From Actinospica robiniae DSM 44927 (lineage in GTDB: Bacteria > Actinomycetota > Actinomycetes > Streptomycetales > Catenulisporaceae), in contig NZ_KI632511.1 in the NCBI RefSeq assembly GCF_000504285.1, positions 181,272-245,271 on the forward strand: a DNA stretch of 64,000 nucleotides, read 5' to 3'. This document shows, one piece after another, positions 35,359-44,600 of this stretch. Each line of letters begins with the position of its first letter. Position 1 is the first letter of the stretch. Below the pieces are notes generated by a model. The model was not told the DNA's origin, ran no database searches, and worked only from the letters and a program-made list of their open reading frames with translations. The position numbers and the translations under genes are program-made.

Positions 35359-35613
35359 TTGGAACTCTTCCAATTAGCTGATCCCGGCAACGCGATCATG
35401 TACACGGACAGAGGCACCCAAGGGTTCTCCCAGCGGTTCACCGAACTCTGCGACGGACTTGGGCCGATCCGCTCCCCGGGAAGGTCGGCACCAGCGCTAC
35501 TACACTCATATCTTGACTACCATGGCCTGATCGATGGCGACCTGCGATCGGATACCTTGGCCACAGCGCATAGCAACCGATGTCACGCTTCAAGGACGAG
35601 CCCCGACCGCTGA
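35359..35613 (+). pseudogene. IS3-type DDE transposase fragment
   Basis: About 35 codons resemble the second Asp region of an IS3 OrfB (IMYTDRGTQGFSQRFTELCD, then GLGPIRSPGR). The flanks are unrelated, and there is no start or third catalytic residue. The rest of 35223-35720 shows nothing else I can identify. Confidence 0.45.
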
Positions 35614-35720
35614 ACACAACGGTGTTGTATCACGCGGGACGCCATCGTCCGGCTACTCCACCCAATGCTGCTCTGCGTTCGCCCCAGTTGCTGAGGGCGC
35701 AACGTGCGGTGGCGTGATGT

Positions 35721-35951
35721 CTACGAGCTCAGCCGTTCGTGGAGGATCTTCTACTCGTCGCGCTGCTTGGCGATCATGTTGGTTCCGCGGCCGTATTCGG
35801 AGCGGCGTCGTCCGTCGACCCGGCCGGTCCAGGTGAAGCGGTAGGTGGCGCCGGCACAGATCAGGGGTATGACTTGGTTGATGTCGCGCGTGCTTGTGGC
35901 CCGCTCGTATTCGGCCATGAGCGCTTGGAGTTCCGTCTTCGAGTCGGTCAT
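35721..35951 (-). pseudogene. SnoaL/DUF4440-like gene with in-frame amber codon
   Basis: ATG at 35951 with GAAGGG upstream. The product TDSKTELQALMAEYERATST, then DINQVIPLICAGATYRFT and RVDGRRRSEYGRGTNMIAK, matches the start and end of a SnoaL-like (NTF2 fold) protein. It is shorter than the usual 120-130 residues, so a middle part seems deleted. A TAG at 35751-35753 stands where the family has Trp; the following codons continue in frame as KILHERLSS and end at 35721. A TGG-to-TAG change explains this. It is probably dead. Confidence 0.55.
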
Positions 35952-36038
35952 CGCCTGACCCTTCGCTGGTGCCAGTCGGGTCCCAACGACAGTAGCGTGG
36001 CCGGGTGCGCGACGGTCATCGTCCGCCGCGTGATGGCG

Positions 36039-36120
36039 GCCGCCGGAACGCGGCAGGTCAACGTCATTCGTCCTCGCCGCGCTCCGGCCGCTCCGCGTTG
36101 ACCTGCCGCGTTCCGGCGGC
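36039..36120. repeat. 25-bp perfect inverted repeat with 32-bp spacer
   Basis: Positions 36039-36063 are the exact reverse complement of 36096-36120. The arm begins GCCGCCGGAACGCGG and ends GTCAACG. The 32-bp spacer is GC-rich. It lies between the broken SnoaL-like gene and the secreted phosphoesterase gene. It could be a terminator, a small MITE-like element or the abutted ends of a lost transposon. Confidence 0.75.
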
Positions 36121-36235
36121 GTTTGGGCGGCTAGCGAACGATTTCTTCCACTAGCCACGCATCCAGTGGGTCACCGACGCCATCCTCCTCTTCGCTGAGC
36201 GCATGGGAGGCATGAAGCCAGAACCACGTGGGGGT

Positions 36236-37222
36236 TCAGCCGATGGTCACGGTGACGGTGCCCGTCAGGACATTGTGGTCGGAGCAGGCGACGAGCGTGC
36301 CGGGGTTCGCCGACGAGGTGCAGGTGACCGGGATCGCCAGGGCGTCCGCACTGTAGGAGGTGTTGGGGGCCACGCGGGTGCTGCGGACGAAGATCTCGTC
36401 GATTTTGGCGTTGCCGCCGCAGGGCGGCGTGGCTTCCTTGGATCCAGGGGCGGCGGTGGCCTCTCCGTATCCAGGACAACGGGTGTCGGTGTCGTCCAGT
36501 TCGAAGTTGCTGCCGGTGTTGTTGGGATTAGCCACTGTGTCGATGGACGAGTCGTAGAAGTCGTTGAGGCGGCCGTAGTTCGGCTGAGCGTTGAAGTCGC
36601 CGGCGATGATGTAGGTCTCGCCCGCCGCGTCGAAGCCGTCGAGCGTGGAGCGGACGTACTCCAGTTGGCGGACGTTGTTCGCGACTCCGTCCGTCAGGTC
36701 GGGGCTGGTGGTGATGTGCACGGTGCAGAACACCATGTCTGGCTGGGCCGCGAGGGGGGCGCACAGCATCTTGCGGTCCTCGGGGCTGCCGTCCGACGGC
36801 AGGGTGTACTGCGACGAGGTCCCCAATGCCTGCTTGCTGAACAGCGCGATGCCGAAAGAGTTGTCGGTGTCGTCGGTGGTGCTTCCGCACAAGCCCGCTT
36901 TCGGGGCCTCCGACGCGGCGAACCGGGAGAAGGAGGCGGCGGTCGTCCAGGTACCCGCCAGATCGGCCTGGATGGCCTTGTACTGGCTGTAGCAGATCTC
37001 GTTGAAGGAGACGAAGTCCGCGTCGCGATTGAGGATGGAGGACACGGCGGCGCTCACCATGCCGTCGCTCGTCGAGCCGGCGTTCATGACGTTGCCGGAG
37101 ACGTTCCACTGCCAAACCGTGTACGTGGCCGTGGTGGTGGTGTCCGCGGAAGCCGCCGGAGCCGCGGCCACGGGAGCTCCCAGCACAAGGGCGGCTACGA
37201 TCAGGCGGAGGCGCTGGCGCAC
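36236..37222 (-). CDS. Secreted endonuclease/exonuclease/phosphatase family protein
   Basis: A 328-residue exported metallohydrolase of the DNase I-like (EEP) fold. It has a signal peptide (MRQRLRLIVAALVLGAP, cleavage near ASA-DT), the catalytic Glu in FNEICYSQY, His in CTVHITTSP, Asp/Asn in IIAGDFNAQPNYG and the final His in ACSDHNVLTG. Six Cys suggest disulfides, fitting export. GTG start at 37222 with AGGGGA upstream. Substrates in this family range from DNA to phospholipids (sphingomyelinase-like) and cannot be predicted. It resembles the N-terminal domain of the large protein at 41620. Confidence 0.85.
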   Translation of the reverse strand: MRQRLRLIVAALVLGAPVAAAPAASADTTTTATYTVWQWNVSGNVMNAGSTSDGMVSAAVSSILNRDADFVSFNEICYSQYKAIQADLAGTWTTAASFSRFAASEAPKAGLCGSTTDDTDNSFGIALFSKQALGTSSQYTLPSDGSPEDRKMLCAPLAAQPDMVFCTVHITTSPDLTDGVANNVRQLEYVRSTLDGFDAAGETYIIAGDFNAQPNYGRLNDFYDSSIDTVANPNNTGSNFELDDTDTRCPGYGEATAAPGSKEATPPCGGNAKIDEIFVRSTRVAPNTSYSADALAIPVTCTSSANPGTLVACSDHNVLTGTVTVTIG

Positions 37223-37353
37223 AGATTCCCCTAACGGGCGATGCGATGCGGTCCGACCGCATCGCAGAAGACTTATTGACGTAACGAGTATACACATACG
37301 AGTTAAGGACCTCAAGAGCCATGATGTTCGACTACTGGTACGTCGCCGGTAGC

Positions 37354-37799
37354 TCACGCGCGTCCCGGATGTCGTGCGGAACAAGTCAGGCGTCTCGCGC
37401 AGGAGGGTGATCGTCGGGGAAATATGGGTACACGGTATTCAAGTGGCCTTTTGATCCCCGAAACGGTTGATCTATGCCGCGGCGCGACCGAATGACCACA
37501 CTTCACGCGCACTTGGGCGGGGGTGGGGTAGTCGACGGTCGAGTGCAGTCTCCTGCGGTTGAAGCCACCTGCGATCCACCCGAACATCTGGCTTCTCGTC
37601 AGCTTCCGGCTCGTCACTCCCAGACCTCGATCTCGCTCTTGAGCACGGCGAAGAAGCTTCTCGGCCGCAGCGTTGTCAAAACAGGACACTGTTATACTGG
37701 CATCCTGCCGCATGCCGATCCGAGTCAACTCGTCACGGAAGGCTCTCGACGTGTATTGCTTGGGTTCGAGGGTTGTTGCAATACCGGCTATTGATACTG
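37354..37799 (-). pseudogene. IS3-family OrfB remnant
   Basis: Recognisable C-terminal pieces of an IS3-type DDE transposase: QYTSRAFRDELTRIGMRQ, SCFDNAAAEK, SRKLTRSQMFGWIAGGFN and RRRLHSTVDYPTPAQVRVK. There is no N-terminal half and key segments are altered (normal SMSRTG replaced). It abuts the end of an IS30 remnant at about 37800, as if inserted into or recombined with it. Confidence 0.65.
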
Positions 37800-38400
37800 A
37801 GTTTAGCTGCTCCCCAAAGACTTCGGCCGGCGTCCACCAGCCGAGGATCTTAGGCGTGCGTTGATCGCCAAGGCGACGGCCTGGAGATCCTGGGTCGACC
37901 ACCGGGACAGATCGGTGCCCTTCGGAAAGTACTGACGCAGCCAGCCCATTCGTGCTCTGGTTCGTCGATCGCTGTCACGGTGAGTGCGGATCGGCGACGA
38001 ACACCTTCGTCCCGGTATCGAGTGTGAACTACACCTGCCCGGACGGTTCCTTCCCGCGGTCCCAGGCCAGGGTCTTGCCCGGTTACCGGGGGGAGCTTCG
38101 CCATCGACGCCGCCAACGCGGCGTTCATCGCGACGGCGCCGTAACCGCCGAGCGAGGGACCGTTCCTCACGGGCGGCTCCTCGCCCGTGTCGATCGCGGA
38201 CCGGCCGGTTCCGATGACCAGGTCGCCCTCCCAATGCCCGGGTACCGCGCGGTTCGCTGCCTCGGCGGGCCGCCCGGACAGGACAACAGCGACGGTGATA
38301 CGCCCTCGCGCGTTGTTGCGCGACCGTGCCCGAGGCTCTCGCAGGGCCCGGCCGGGTGCGCAGGCACGTAACCAGTTCCCGCTTGAGCGCTCCACGCCCT
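37800..38400 (-). pseudogene. IS30-family transposase remnant
   Basis: Pieces of an IS30 transposase are spread over two frames: PGHWEGDLVIGTGRSAIDTG, LAASMAKLPPV and, in the other frame, GWLRQYFPKGTDLSRWSTQD, LQAVALAINARL and WWTPAEVFGEQL. The Asp-Asp region is frameshifted and the DPHSPWQRG block is not intact. This is dead sequence. Confidence 0.7.
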
Positions 38401-38404
38401 CGAT

Positions 38405-39070
38405 CTAGAGCCTCACCAGGTAGCCGGGAGCCGGGCCGTTGAGCGCCGTGATCGAGCCACCGCTCACCCACGCGCTTGTCGGCTTAGCCCCGACCGGAAT
38501 TTCGAAGACTCCATTCACCGGCCCCGCAGCACCCGGGTTGATACCGAACGTCGGACTCGGCTGACCCCGCTGGAACCAGACCTGTGCATAATCAAGCTCC
38601 AAGTCCTGATCGTTTGATGTCTCGACGTATTGGACGGCGCCGACATTGAGGCCAACCCCGTAGTTAGCGCTCCAGGTCGCCGACGCGTCACCGACGTTCT
38701 GAGCGGTCATCGACACCACGCAGAATTGGCTGCCGCCGGCGGGAGTCGGCGGCGCACTGCTCGTGCCACCTTGCTCCGCGTAGGCGATCACGGCCGGGTC
38801 CAGGCCCTTTCCACACACGACGCTTTTCACGGTGAGCTTGAGCTTCGACGGCTGAGCGGTGTTGCTCGAAGGGAACGTGATGGTGAACGGCTGGCCGACG
38901 TCCACCGTGCCGAGTACCTGGGCGCCGGGGGGCGCGCCGGCAGCACCAGTACCAGGGGCCTGGGGGGAGGTCGCTTGCGGAGAACTCGAGCCGTTCCCGG
39001 ACGAACAGCCCGTCAGTACGAAGGCGGAACCACAAACGACGCCGGCGGCGATGCCTGCGAGTCTGCGCAT
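38405..39070 (-). CDS. Putative lipoprotein (DUF4352-like)
   Basis: A 221-residue exported lipoprotein: signal MRRLAGIAAGVVCGSAFVLT with lipobox LTGC (Cys22), then a Ser/Pro/Ala linker of about 30 residues. The mature domain is a beta-rich fold with two Cys (VKSVVCGKGL and SQFCVVSMTAQNVGD). The pattern TAQNVGDASATW resembles DUF4352 immunoglobulin-like domains. Function unknown; probably cell-surface. It lies among IS debris but looks intact. Confidence 0.72.
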   Translation of the reverse strand: MRRLAGIAAGVVCGSAFVLTGCSSGNGSSSPQATSPQAPGTGAAGAPPGAQVLGTVDVGQPFTITFPSSNTAQPSKLKLTVKSVVCGKGLDPAVIAYAEQGGTSSAPPTPAGGSQFCVVSMTAQNVGDASATWSANYGVGLNVGAVQYVETSNDQDLELDYAQVWFQRGQPSPTFGINPGAAGPVNGVFEIPVGAKPTSAWVSGGSITALNGPAPGYLVRL

Positions 39071-39878
39071 GCCGGTCAGCCTCCGAATGCATGGCGAAGA
39101 TCCATCTCGATCATCTTCAGTCTGCGGCGCCCGCTTGGCACCTCAGCTCAGCGCACGGGCGCCCGAATGGCTGAAGGCGCGCCGGCTCACGGCCAGGCGC
39201 GTACGGAGCGAACACCTGCCGAAGCCCGTTCGCGGCGAGGAGAATCCGGCCGGACGAAGGAGAACCCGATGAGCGGGCGGGGCAGCGATCGCATAGGCGG
39301 GCTCCGGCGGCGTGACTACGGCTGTGGAGCAGGGCGATCAAGGCGGTGCTGCGCTCGCACGGTTTGTTCGTCGAGGACAGCTTCAGCGCTCTGATCGGCG
39401 CACTCGGCTTCCTGCCCGCTCTTGTCCCGTGTTTGCGAAGCCGAGACGTGAACGGCCGGCGCCATCGGGTGAACTTCGACAGCTCTGACTGGCTTGCAAT
39501 CGCCGTTGGGTGCCCGGCCCCGAACTGCCCGGATCTGTCTGGTCAGGCCAGGCGGCGGCGAGGTCGTGAAAGCCCGCGAAGCGGGACTCGGGAACCATCT
39601 CATGCACCGGCCCACCCTTGAGCCGGCCGATGTCGTTGACCTCGGTCTCCGTATCGAGCAGGCGGCCACCAAGAAGCCGCGTGAGCTGCATGGACGGCGT
39701 GATCGACAAGCACAGTTATCAGCGACAACGCAAATCATGAACAGAAATACAACTGAAGTACCAGTGAGGCTGCGCCTCGGACCGCCGAGCCGGGGTGGCG
39801 TTTTCAGTGTTCGCGTGACCTCCCACCTGCGTCGATGGACGCTGCCAGCAGGTTCCCCCCTGTCTGGTGGTGGTCTCC
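39071..39878. other. About 800 bp without a supported gene
   Basis: Open frames exist on both strands but none has convincing composition. A minus-strand stretch near 39600-39709 (SMQLTRLLGGRLLDTETEVN) vaguely recalls a PRC-barrel start, without continuation. This is probably decayed sequence bordering the unknown gene at 39879. Confidence 0.4.
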
Positions 39879-41501
39879 ATGGCATCGGCTGAAGCGGGCG
39901 CGCGTCCGGTCACGGTCAACGAGGTTCTCGACGGGCATGTCGCGCTCGAGATCGAGTCGCTCGACCGGGTGTATCTGAACCTGTACGTGCCCACGCTGCA
40001 GGTCTCCGGGCAAGCCGCGACGTTCCTGGGCAAGCACTGCGGCAACCCGATCCCCTCGCCTGCGGTGATGGAGCAGCGCGGCACCCGGTTCCGGGCCGCG
40101 GTGCGCGACTTCGCCGAGGCCAACCAGGTCCCGGTGCTGCGCTTCACCAAGGACCAGCGGAAGATCGACACGGTGAGTCCGCTCATGGAGGAAGCGGAGG
40201 CCGCCGGGCGCAGCCGGGTGGTGGCGGTCGGGGTGGCCCAGGAGTTCCAGCGGGTGTTCGCCGCCACCAAGGGCGAGAACGGACACGGCGCGGTCTGGTT
40301 CGACGTCTACAAGGCCGACCGGCGGGTGACCTGCTACTACTTCTACGTGTGGGATGAGGACTTCGGCCCCGGATTCATCAAGCTGTGCGCCTACTTCCCG
40401 TATCCGGGCAAGGTGTGGGTCAACGGCCACGAATGGGCCAAACGCCAGGCGACGAACGCCGGGATCGGGTTCACCGCCCTGTCCAACGGCTTCGCCGCAT
40501 GCTCGGATCCGAGCGGGCTGCAGGAGATCTGCGACCGGCTCGGCCCCGGACAGATCCACGTGTTCATCGAACGCTGGCTCGCCCGGCTCCCGCTCCCGCT
40601 CGAGCCACGCGACCGGGATGCCGGCTACTGGTGGCAGGCCTCGATGCGCCAGATCGAGACCTCCCGCACCCTGGTGTTCGACGCCGCGCACCGGGCCCGC
40701 GCGTTCTTCGAAGCCCTGATCGCCGACAACCTCGATCTCGGCCGGCCGCCCAACGTGGAGATCGTGTTCAAGGGCAACCTGGCCGGGCGCAAGGCGAGCC
40801 GACCGGCCGAGAGCTACCGCACCGCCATCGACTCGAACGTCGACGGCGTCATCGTCAACGCCTTCTGGAAACACTCCCGGATCAAGCAGTACCTCAAAGA
40901 CGGGCTCGCGCTGCGGATCGAGACCGTCGTCAACGACCCCCGCGACCTCGGCATCTACCGCCGCCTCGAGCACCTGAACGAACTGCAGGCCAAGGCCCGC
41001 GCCGCCAACCACCGCCTGCTGCACCAGGAAACCGTCACCCAGAACACGATCCTTGAGAGTCCAGCCTTCGCGCGGATCTCACAGCCCACCGTCGAAAACG
41101 GCGGACAGCGCGCTCCAGCCTTGCGCTTCGGCGATCCGCGGGTGATGGCCCTGGCAGGAGCTCTCGCGGCCATCGTGCACACGATCACCGGCACCTTCAC
41201 CAACAAGAGCCTGCGCGCCGTGGTGACCGGGCTGTCGGCGACCGACTACACCAGCGCCCGGATGAGCTACGACCTGCGCCGACTACGCCTCAAAGGCCTA
41301 ATTCAGCGAGTACCGCACAGCAACGCCTACCGGATCACCGACGACGGACTGCGCTTCGCCGTGTTCTACATCAAGGTCCACGACCGCGTGCTCATCCCGC
41401 TGCTGGCCGCCGACCAACCCCCGGCCCCACCCGAAATCCGCCAAACCCTCGACACCCTCGCCCGTCATACCGACCACTCCATCGCCCTGGCCCGGCTATA
41501 G
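39879..41501 (+). CDS. Conserved protein of unknown function with C-terminal winged-helix-like region
   Basis: A 540-residue soluble protein. Distinct segments are VTVNEVLDGHVALEIESLDR, VAVGVAQEFQRVFA, ADRRVTCYYFYVWDEDFGPG, FIKLCAYFPYPGKVWVNGHE, the arginine-rich HSRIKQYLKDGLALRIETVV, and a C-terminal helical region SYDLRRLRLKGLIQRVPHSN followed by YRITDDGLRFAVFYIKVHDR, which reads as a winged helix. I recognise the overall family as one that recurs in several copies in actinomycete genomes, often beside insertion sequences, without assigned function. ATG 39879 is used; a GTG 12 bp upstream is possible. A nucleic-acid-related role, perhaps in a mobile element, is inferred. Confidence 0.75.
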   Translation: MASAEAGARPVTVNEVLDGHVALEIESLDRVYLNLYVPTLQVSGQAATFLGKHCGNPIPSPAVMEQRGTRFRAAVRDFAEANQVPVLRFTKDQRKIDTVSPLMEEAEAAGRSRVVAVGVAQEFQRVFAATKGENGHGAVWFDVYKADRRVTCYYFYVWDEDFGPGFIKLCAYFPYPGKVWVNGHEWAKRQATNAGIGFTALSNGFAACSDPSGLQEICDRLGPGQIHVFIERWLARLPLPLEPRDRDAGYWWQASMRQIETSRTLVFDAAHRARAFFEALIADNLDLGRPPNVEIVFKGNLAGRKASRPAESYRTAIDSNVDGVIVNAFWKHSRIKQYLKDGLALRIETVVNDPRDLGIYRRLEHLNELQAKARAANHRLLHQETVTQNTILESPAFARISQPTVENGGQRAPALRFGDPRVMALAGALAAIVHTITGTFTNKSLRAVVTGLSATDYTSARMSYDLRRLRLKGLIQRVPHSNAYRITDDGLRFAVFYIKVHDRVLIPLLAADQPPAPPEIRQTLDTLARHTDHSIALARL

Positions 41502-41558
41502 CCAGCCTGACCAGGGACGACGAAAACTGCCTCAAACGACAAGATCTCAAACACCAAA

Positions 41559-41582
41559 GGGCCTAGCCGACGTCGGAGGCCC
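41559..41582 (+). terminator. Stem-loop after unknown conserved gene
   Basis: GGGCCT pairs with AGGCCC, enclosing the palindrome CCGACGTCGG. It lies 58 bp after the stop codon at 41501. Confidence 0.45.
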
Positions 41583-41619
41583 GCTGGTAAATATGATCTG
41601 AAGCTCAACACTGATACAT

Positions 41620-44600
41620 GTGAAATGGGGGGTTGTGACCATTAAGGGCTATAGGCGGCACGTCGTGCGCCGCGTTCTCACATCGGTCATCTCTATCCTG
41701 ACCGCCACAGCCGCGCTCTCGCCGCTCGGCTCGGCCGCACAGGCCGCGGACGCCACCGCGCCGCCGCCATTGAAGGTCGTCACGTTCAACACGTGCGGAC
41801 AGTCCACCGCCTGCCAGTCGACAGAGGATCTGACCGACTGGGCGTCCGACCTGTCCTCGGCGATCCTCGCGTACGGGCCCGACGCCGGCAGCATCCAGGA
41901 GGTCTGCGGCAACCAGGTCGACGCGTTCAGCGCGGACTTGACCGGATACACCGTCTACTTCAACCCCGCATGGGACCTGCCGACGCCGGCCACGACGGGC
42001 ACCAATAACAACCACTGTAGTCACTGGGCCTCGACCGAGAACGAGGACGAGTTCGGCGACATGATCTATGTCAAGTCGAGCGAATCGCCGGTTCTCTCCA
42101 CGGACGTCATCTACCCGACGAACCCGACGGTCGAATCCCGTCCGCTCGAGTGCGTGGAGGCGACCGACTCCGGTATGCCGTATCAGTACTGCGATGTCCA
42201 CCTTGACGGCGGGCTCGGCGGCGCCCCCGCCCAGGGCCTGCCCGAGGTGATCAACCGCATGCAGTACTGGGGCGGCGCGAACACCCCCACGGTGCTCGCC
42301 GGCGACTTCAACGCCGACCCCACGGACCCCAACATGGGGCTGATCTACCAGGCGCAGGACGGCAACGGCTCTTTCATCGAGGCCGAACAGTACGACAAGG
42401 CGTACTTCACGCCGCAGTGCCGCCAGCTCACCTCCTGCCGCTCCGGCGCACCGACGACATATCCCGTCCTGGGCTCGAAGGGTGAGGTCGCCGCGGGCGG
42501 TCAGGCGCGCAAGTTCGACTACATCTTCGCCACTGCCAAGGACTTCTCGGCCGATTCCGACTCGATCGTCGAGGTCAAGGCGGCCGACGGCACCGACCTG
42601 ACACACAACGACCACCTGATGTACCAGGCGACGTTCGACTGGCGGGCGGCCACCACCCCGACCCCGGCGCCCGCTGCCCCGACCGTGCTCACCAACCCGC
42701 GCACGATCGGATCGGAGGACCCCTGGGCCAACGCCGTGGACTACACGGCCGGGAACTTCCTGGGAACCGGCAAGGCGGACATGGTGGCGCGCTACGCCGA
42801 CGGCACCGTCATGCTCTACCCGGGGAAGGGCGGTGGCGCCTTCGGCTCAGGGCAACAGCTCGAACTGGCGACTCAGTATGGGTTCTACGCTGCGCTCGGG
42901 CGTGGCGTCGCGAGCGTGACGGCGGGTGACTTCGACGGCGACGGCGCGAACGACGGCCGGGCCGACCTCCTGGTGAGTTGGAACAACGGAGACGTCTCCC
43001 TCTCTCCGAACAACGGCTCCGGCGGACTCGGCGTGTCCATCCCGCTGCTGCCCGGCCATTCTTCGATCTTCTCCAAGATGACGAGCGTCGGGGTCGGTCA
43101 CGTCCTCGGCAGCACGGACACGGCCGTGAACGACGCCGTCTTCCTTACCGCGAACCGTTCTCCGATCATTTCGCTGTCGCCGCCGCCGAGCAGCACGGCC
43201 GGCCCGCCGACCACCGCCAGCTACTCGGTCGTGGCCTACCCGATCGACCGCTCCGAGAGCGGCACCTATTCGGCGGGCTCGCCCGTCTCGCTCGACCTCG
43301 GCGGAGCGACGAGTCTGACCGACGTCGTCGACATGACGGTGGGGGACTTCACCGGGATCGGGCACGCCGAGATCCTGCTCCGGCACTCCGACGGCACACT
43401 CTCGCTCTACGGCGACAACGCCCAGAGCGACTTCACCGCCGCTCCGCTCACCGTCGTCGACAACCGGAACTGGGCCGCACTCACCAAGGCCCCGACGCCG
43501 AGCTGGCAGGGCGTGGAGAACCTCGTCGCGGGGGACTTCGACGGCACCGGCAAGGACGGCGTCGTCCTGCAGTGGATGAACGAGTATCAGGGCACGCTTG
43601 TACCGGGCCGCGGCCAGACCGAGTACCTGTCCTCGACCGGGACCGCGCCCGGAAAGCTGTTCAACGCGCCGGTGCAGATCACCTCGGGGCGCTTCGAGCC
43701 GTGGACCACGTCGGCCGACTTCGCGGCGGCGACCACGACCTCCTCGGGTGACACCGACCTGATCACGCGGGTTCAGGGGACGCCGGCGGTCGGTGACAAC
43801 CCCGCGTCCGCGGGCCAGACGGACCTCTGGACCGGCCGCGGCACCGGCACGTTCGGGGAAACGGAGATCGATCCCGCGGTCGAACCGGGCTACCTGGACT
43901 GGGCCACGGCGGTGACGGTGGGCGGCTTCGGCACCAGCGGCGCGCAGGAACTGTTCGCTTACAACGCTTCCGGCGGCGGCGTCTACGCGCTAAACGCCGG
44001 CACCTCGGAAGGGCCGCCGACCACCACGGTCGCCGGCCTGCAGTCGGTCGACTGGGCCAACGTCGTGGAGGTGGTCCCGGGGACGTTCTACGCAGGCCCC
44101 TACTCCGACCTGGTGATCCGGTACGCCGACGGAAGCGTCCAACTCTTCCAGAACATCACCGGGCAGAACGGCACCAGCCCATCGGTGCCCACATTCGCCG
44201 CTCCGACACAGGTCGAGCCCACGGGCAGTGACGGATGGGGTGACGCCGAGCAGATCAGCGCAGGCGACTTCAACGGCGACGGCAACGAGGACCTGCTGGT
44301 GCGCGGGTCCGCCGGCAGCCTGCTGCTCTACCCCGGCGACGGCGCCGGCCACTTCGGCGGCAGCGTCGTCATCGACTCCGCCCCGGCGATGGCCGACCTG
44401 GTGAGCGTCGAGCAGGGCACGGTGTACGGCACCGCCGCGGGAGCGCGCAACATCTATCGGTTCTCCGACGGGGAGGCGATCATCGACAACGGCAGCACGA
44501 ACCTGGTGGATCCGGGCACGCAGAGCGTCAACGGGACCTCCGCCAGTTTCCTGTTCCACTCAGACGATGACACCGGCGCGATCCAGTCGTTCAGCTACCA

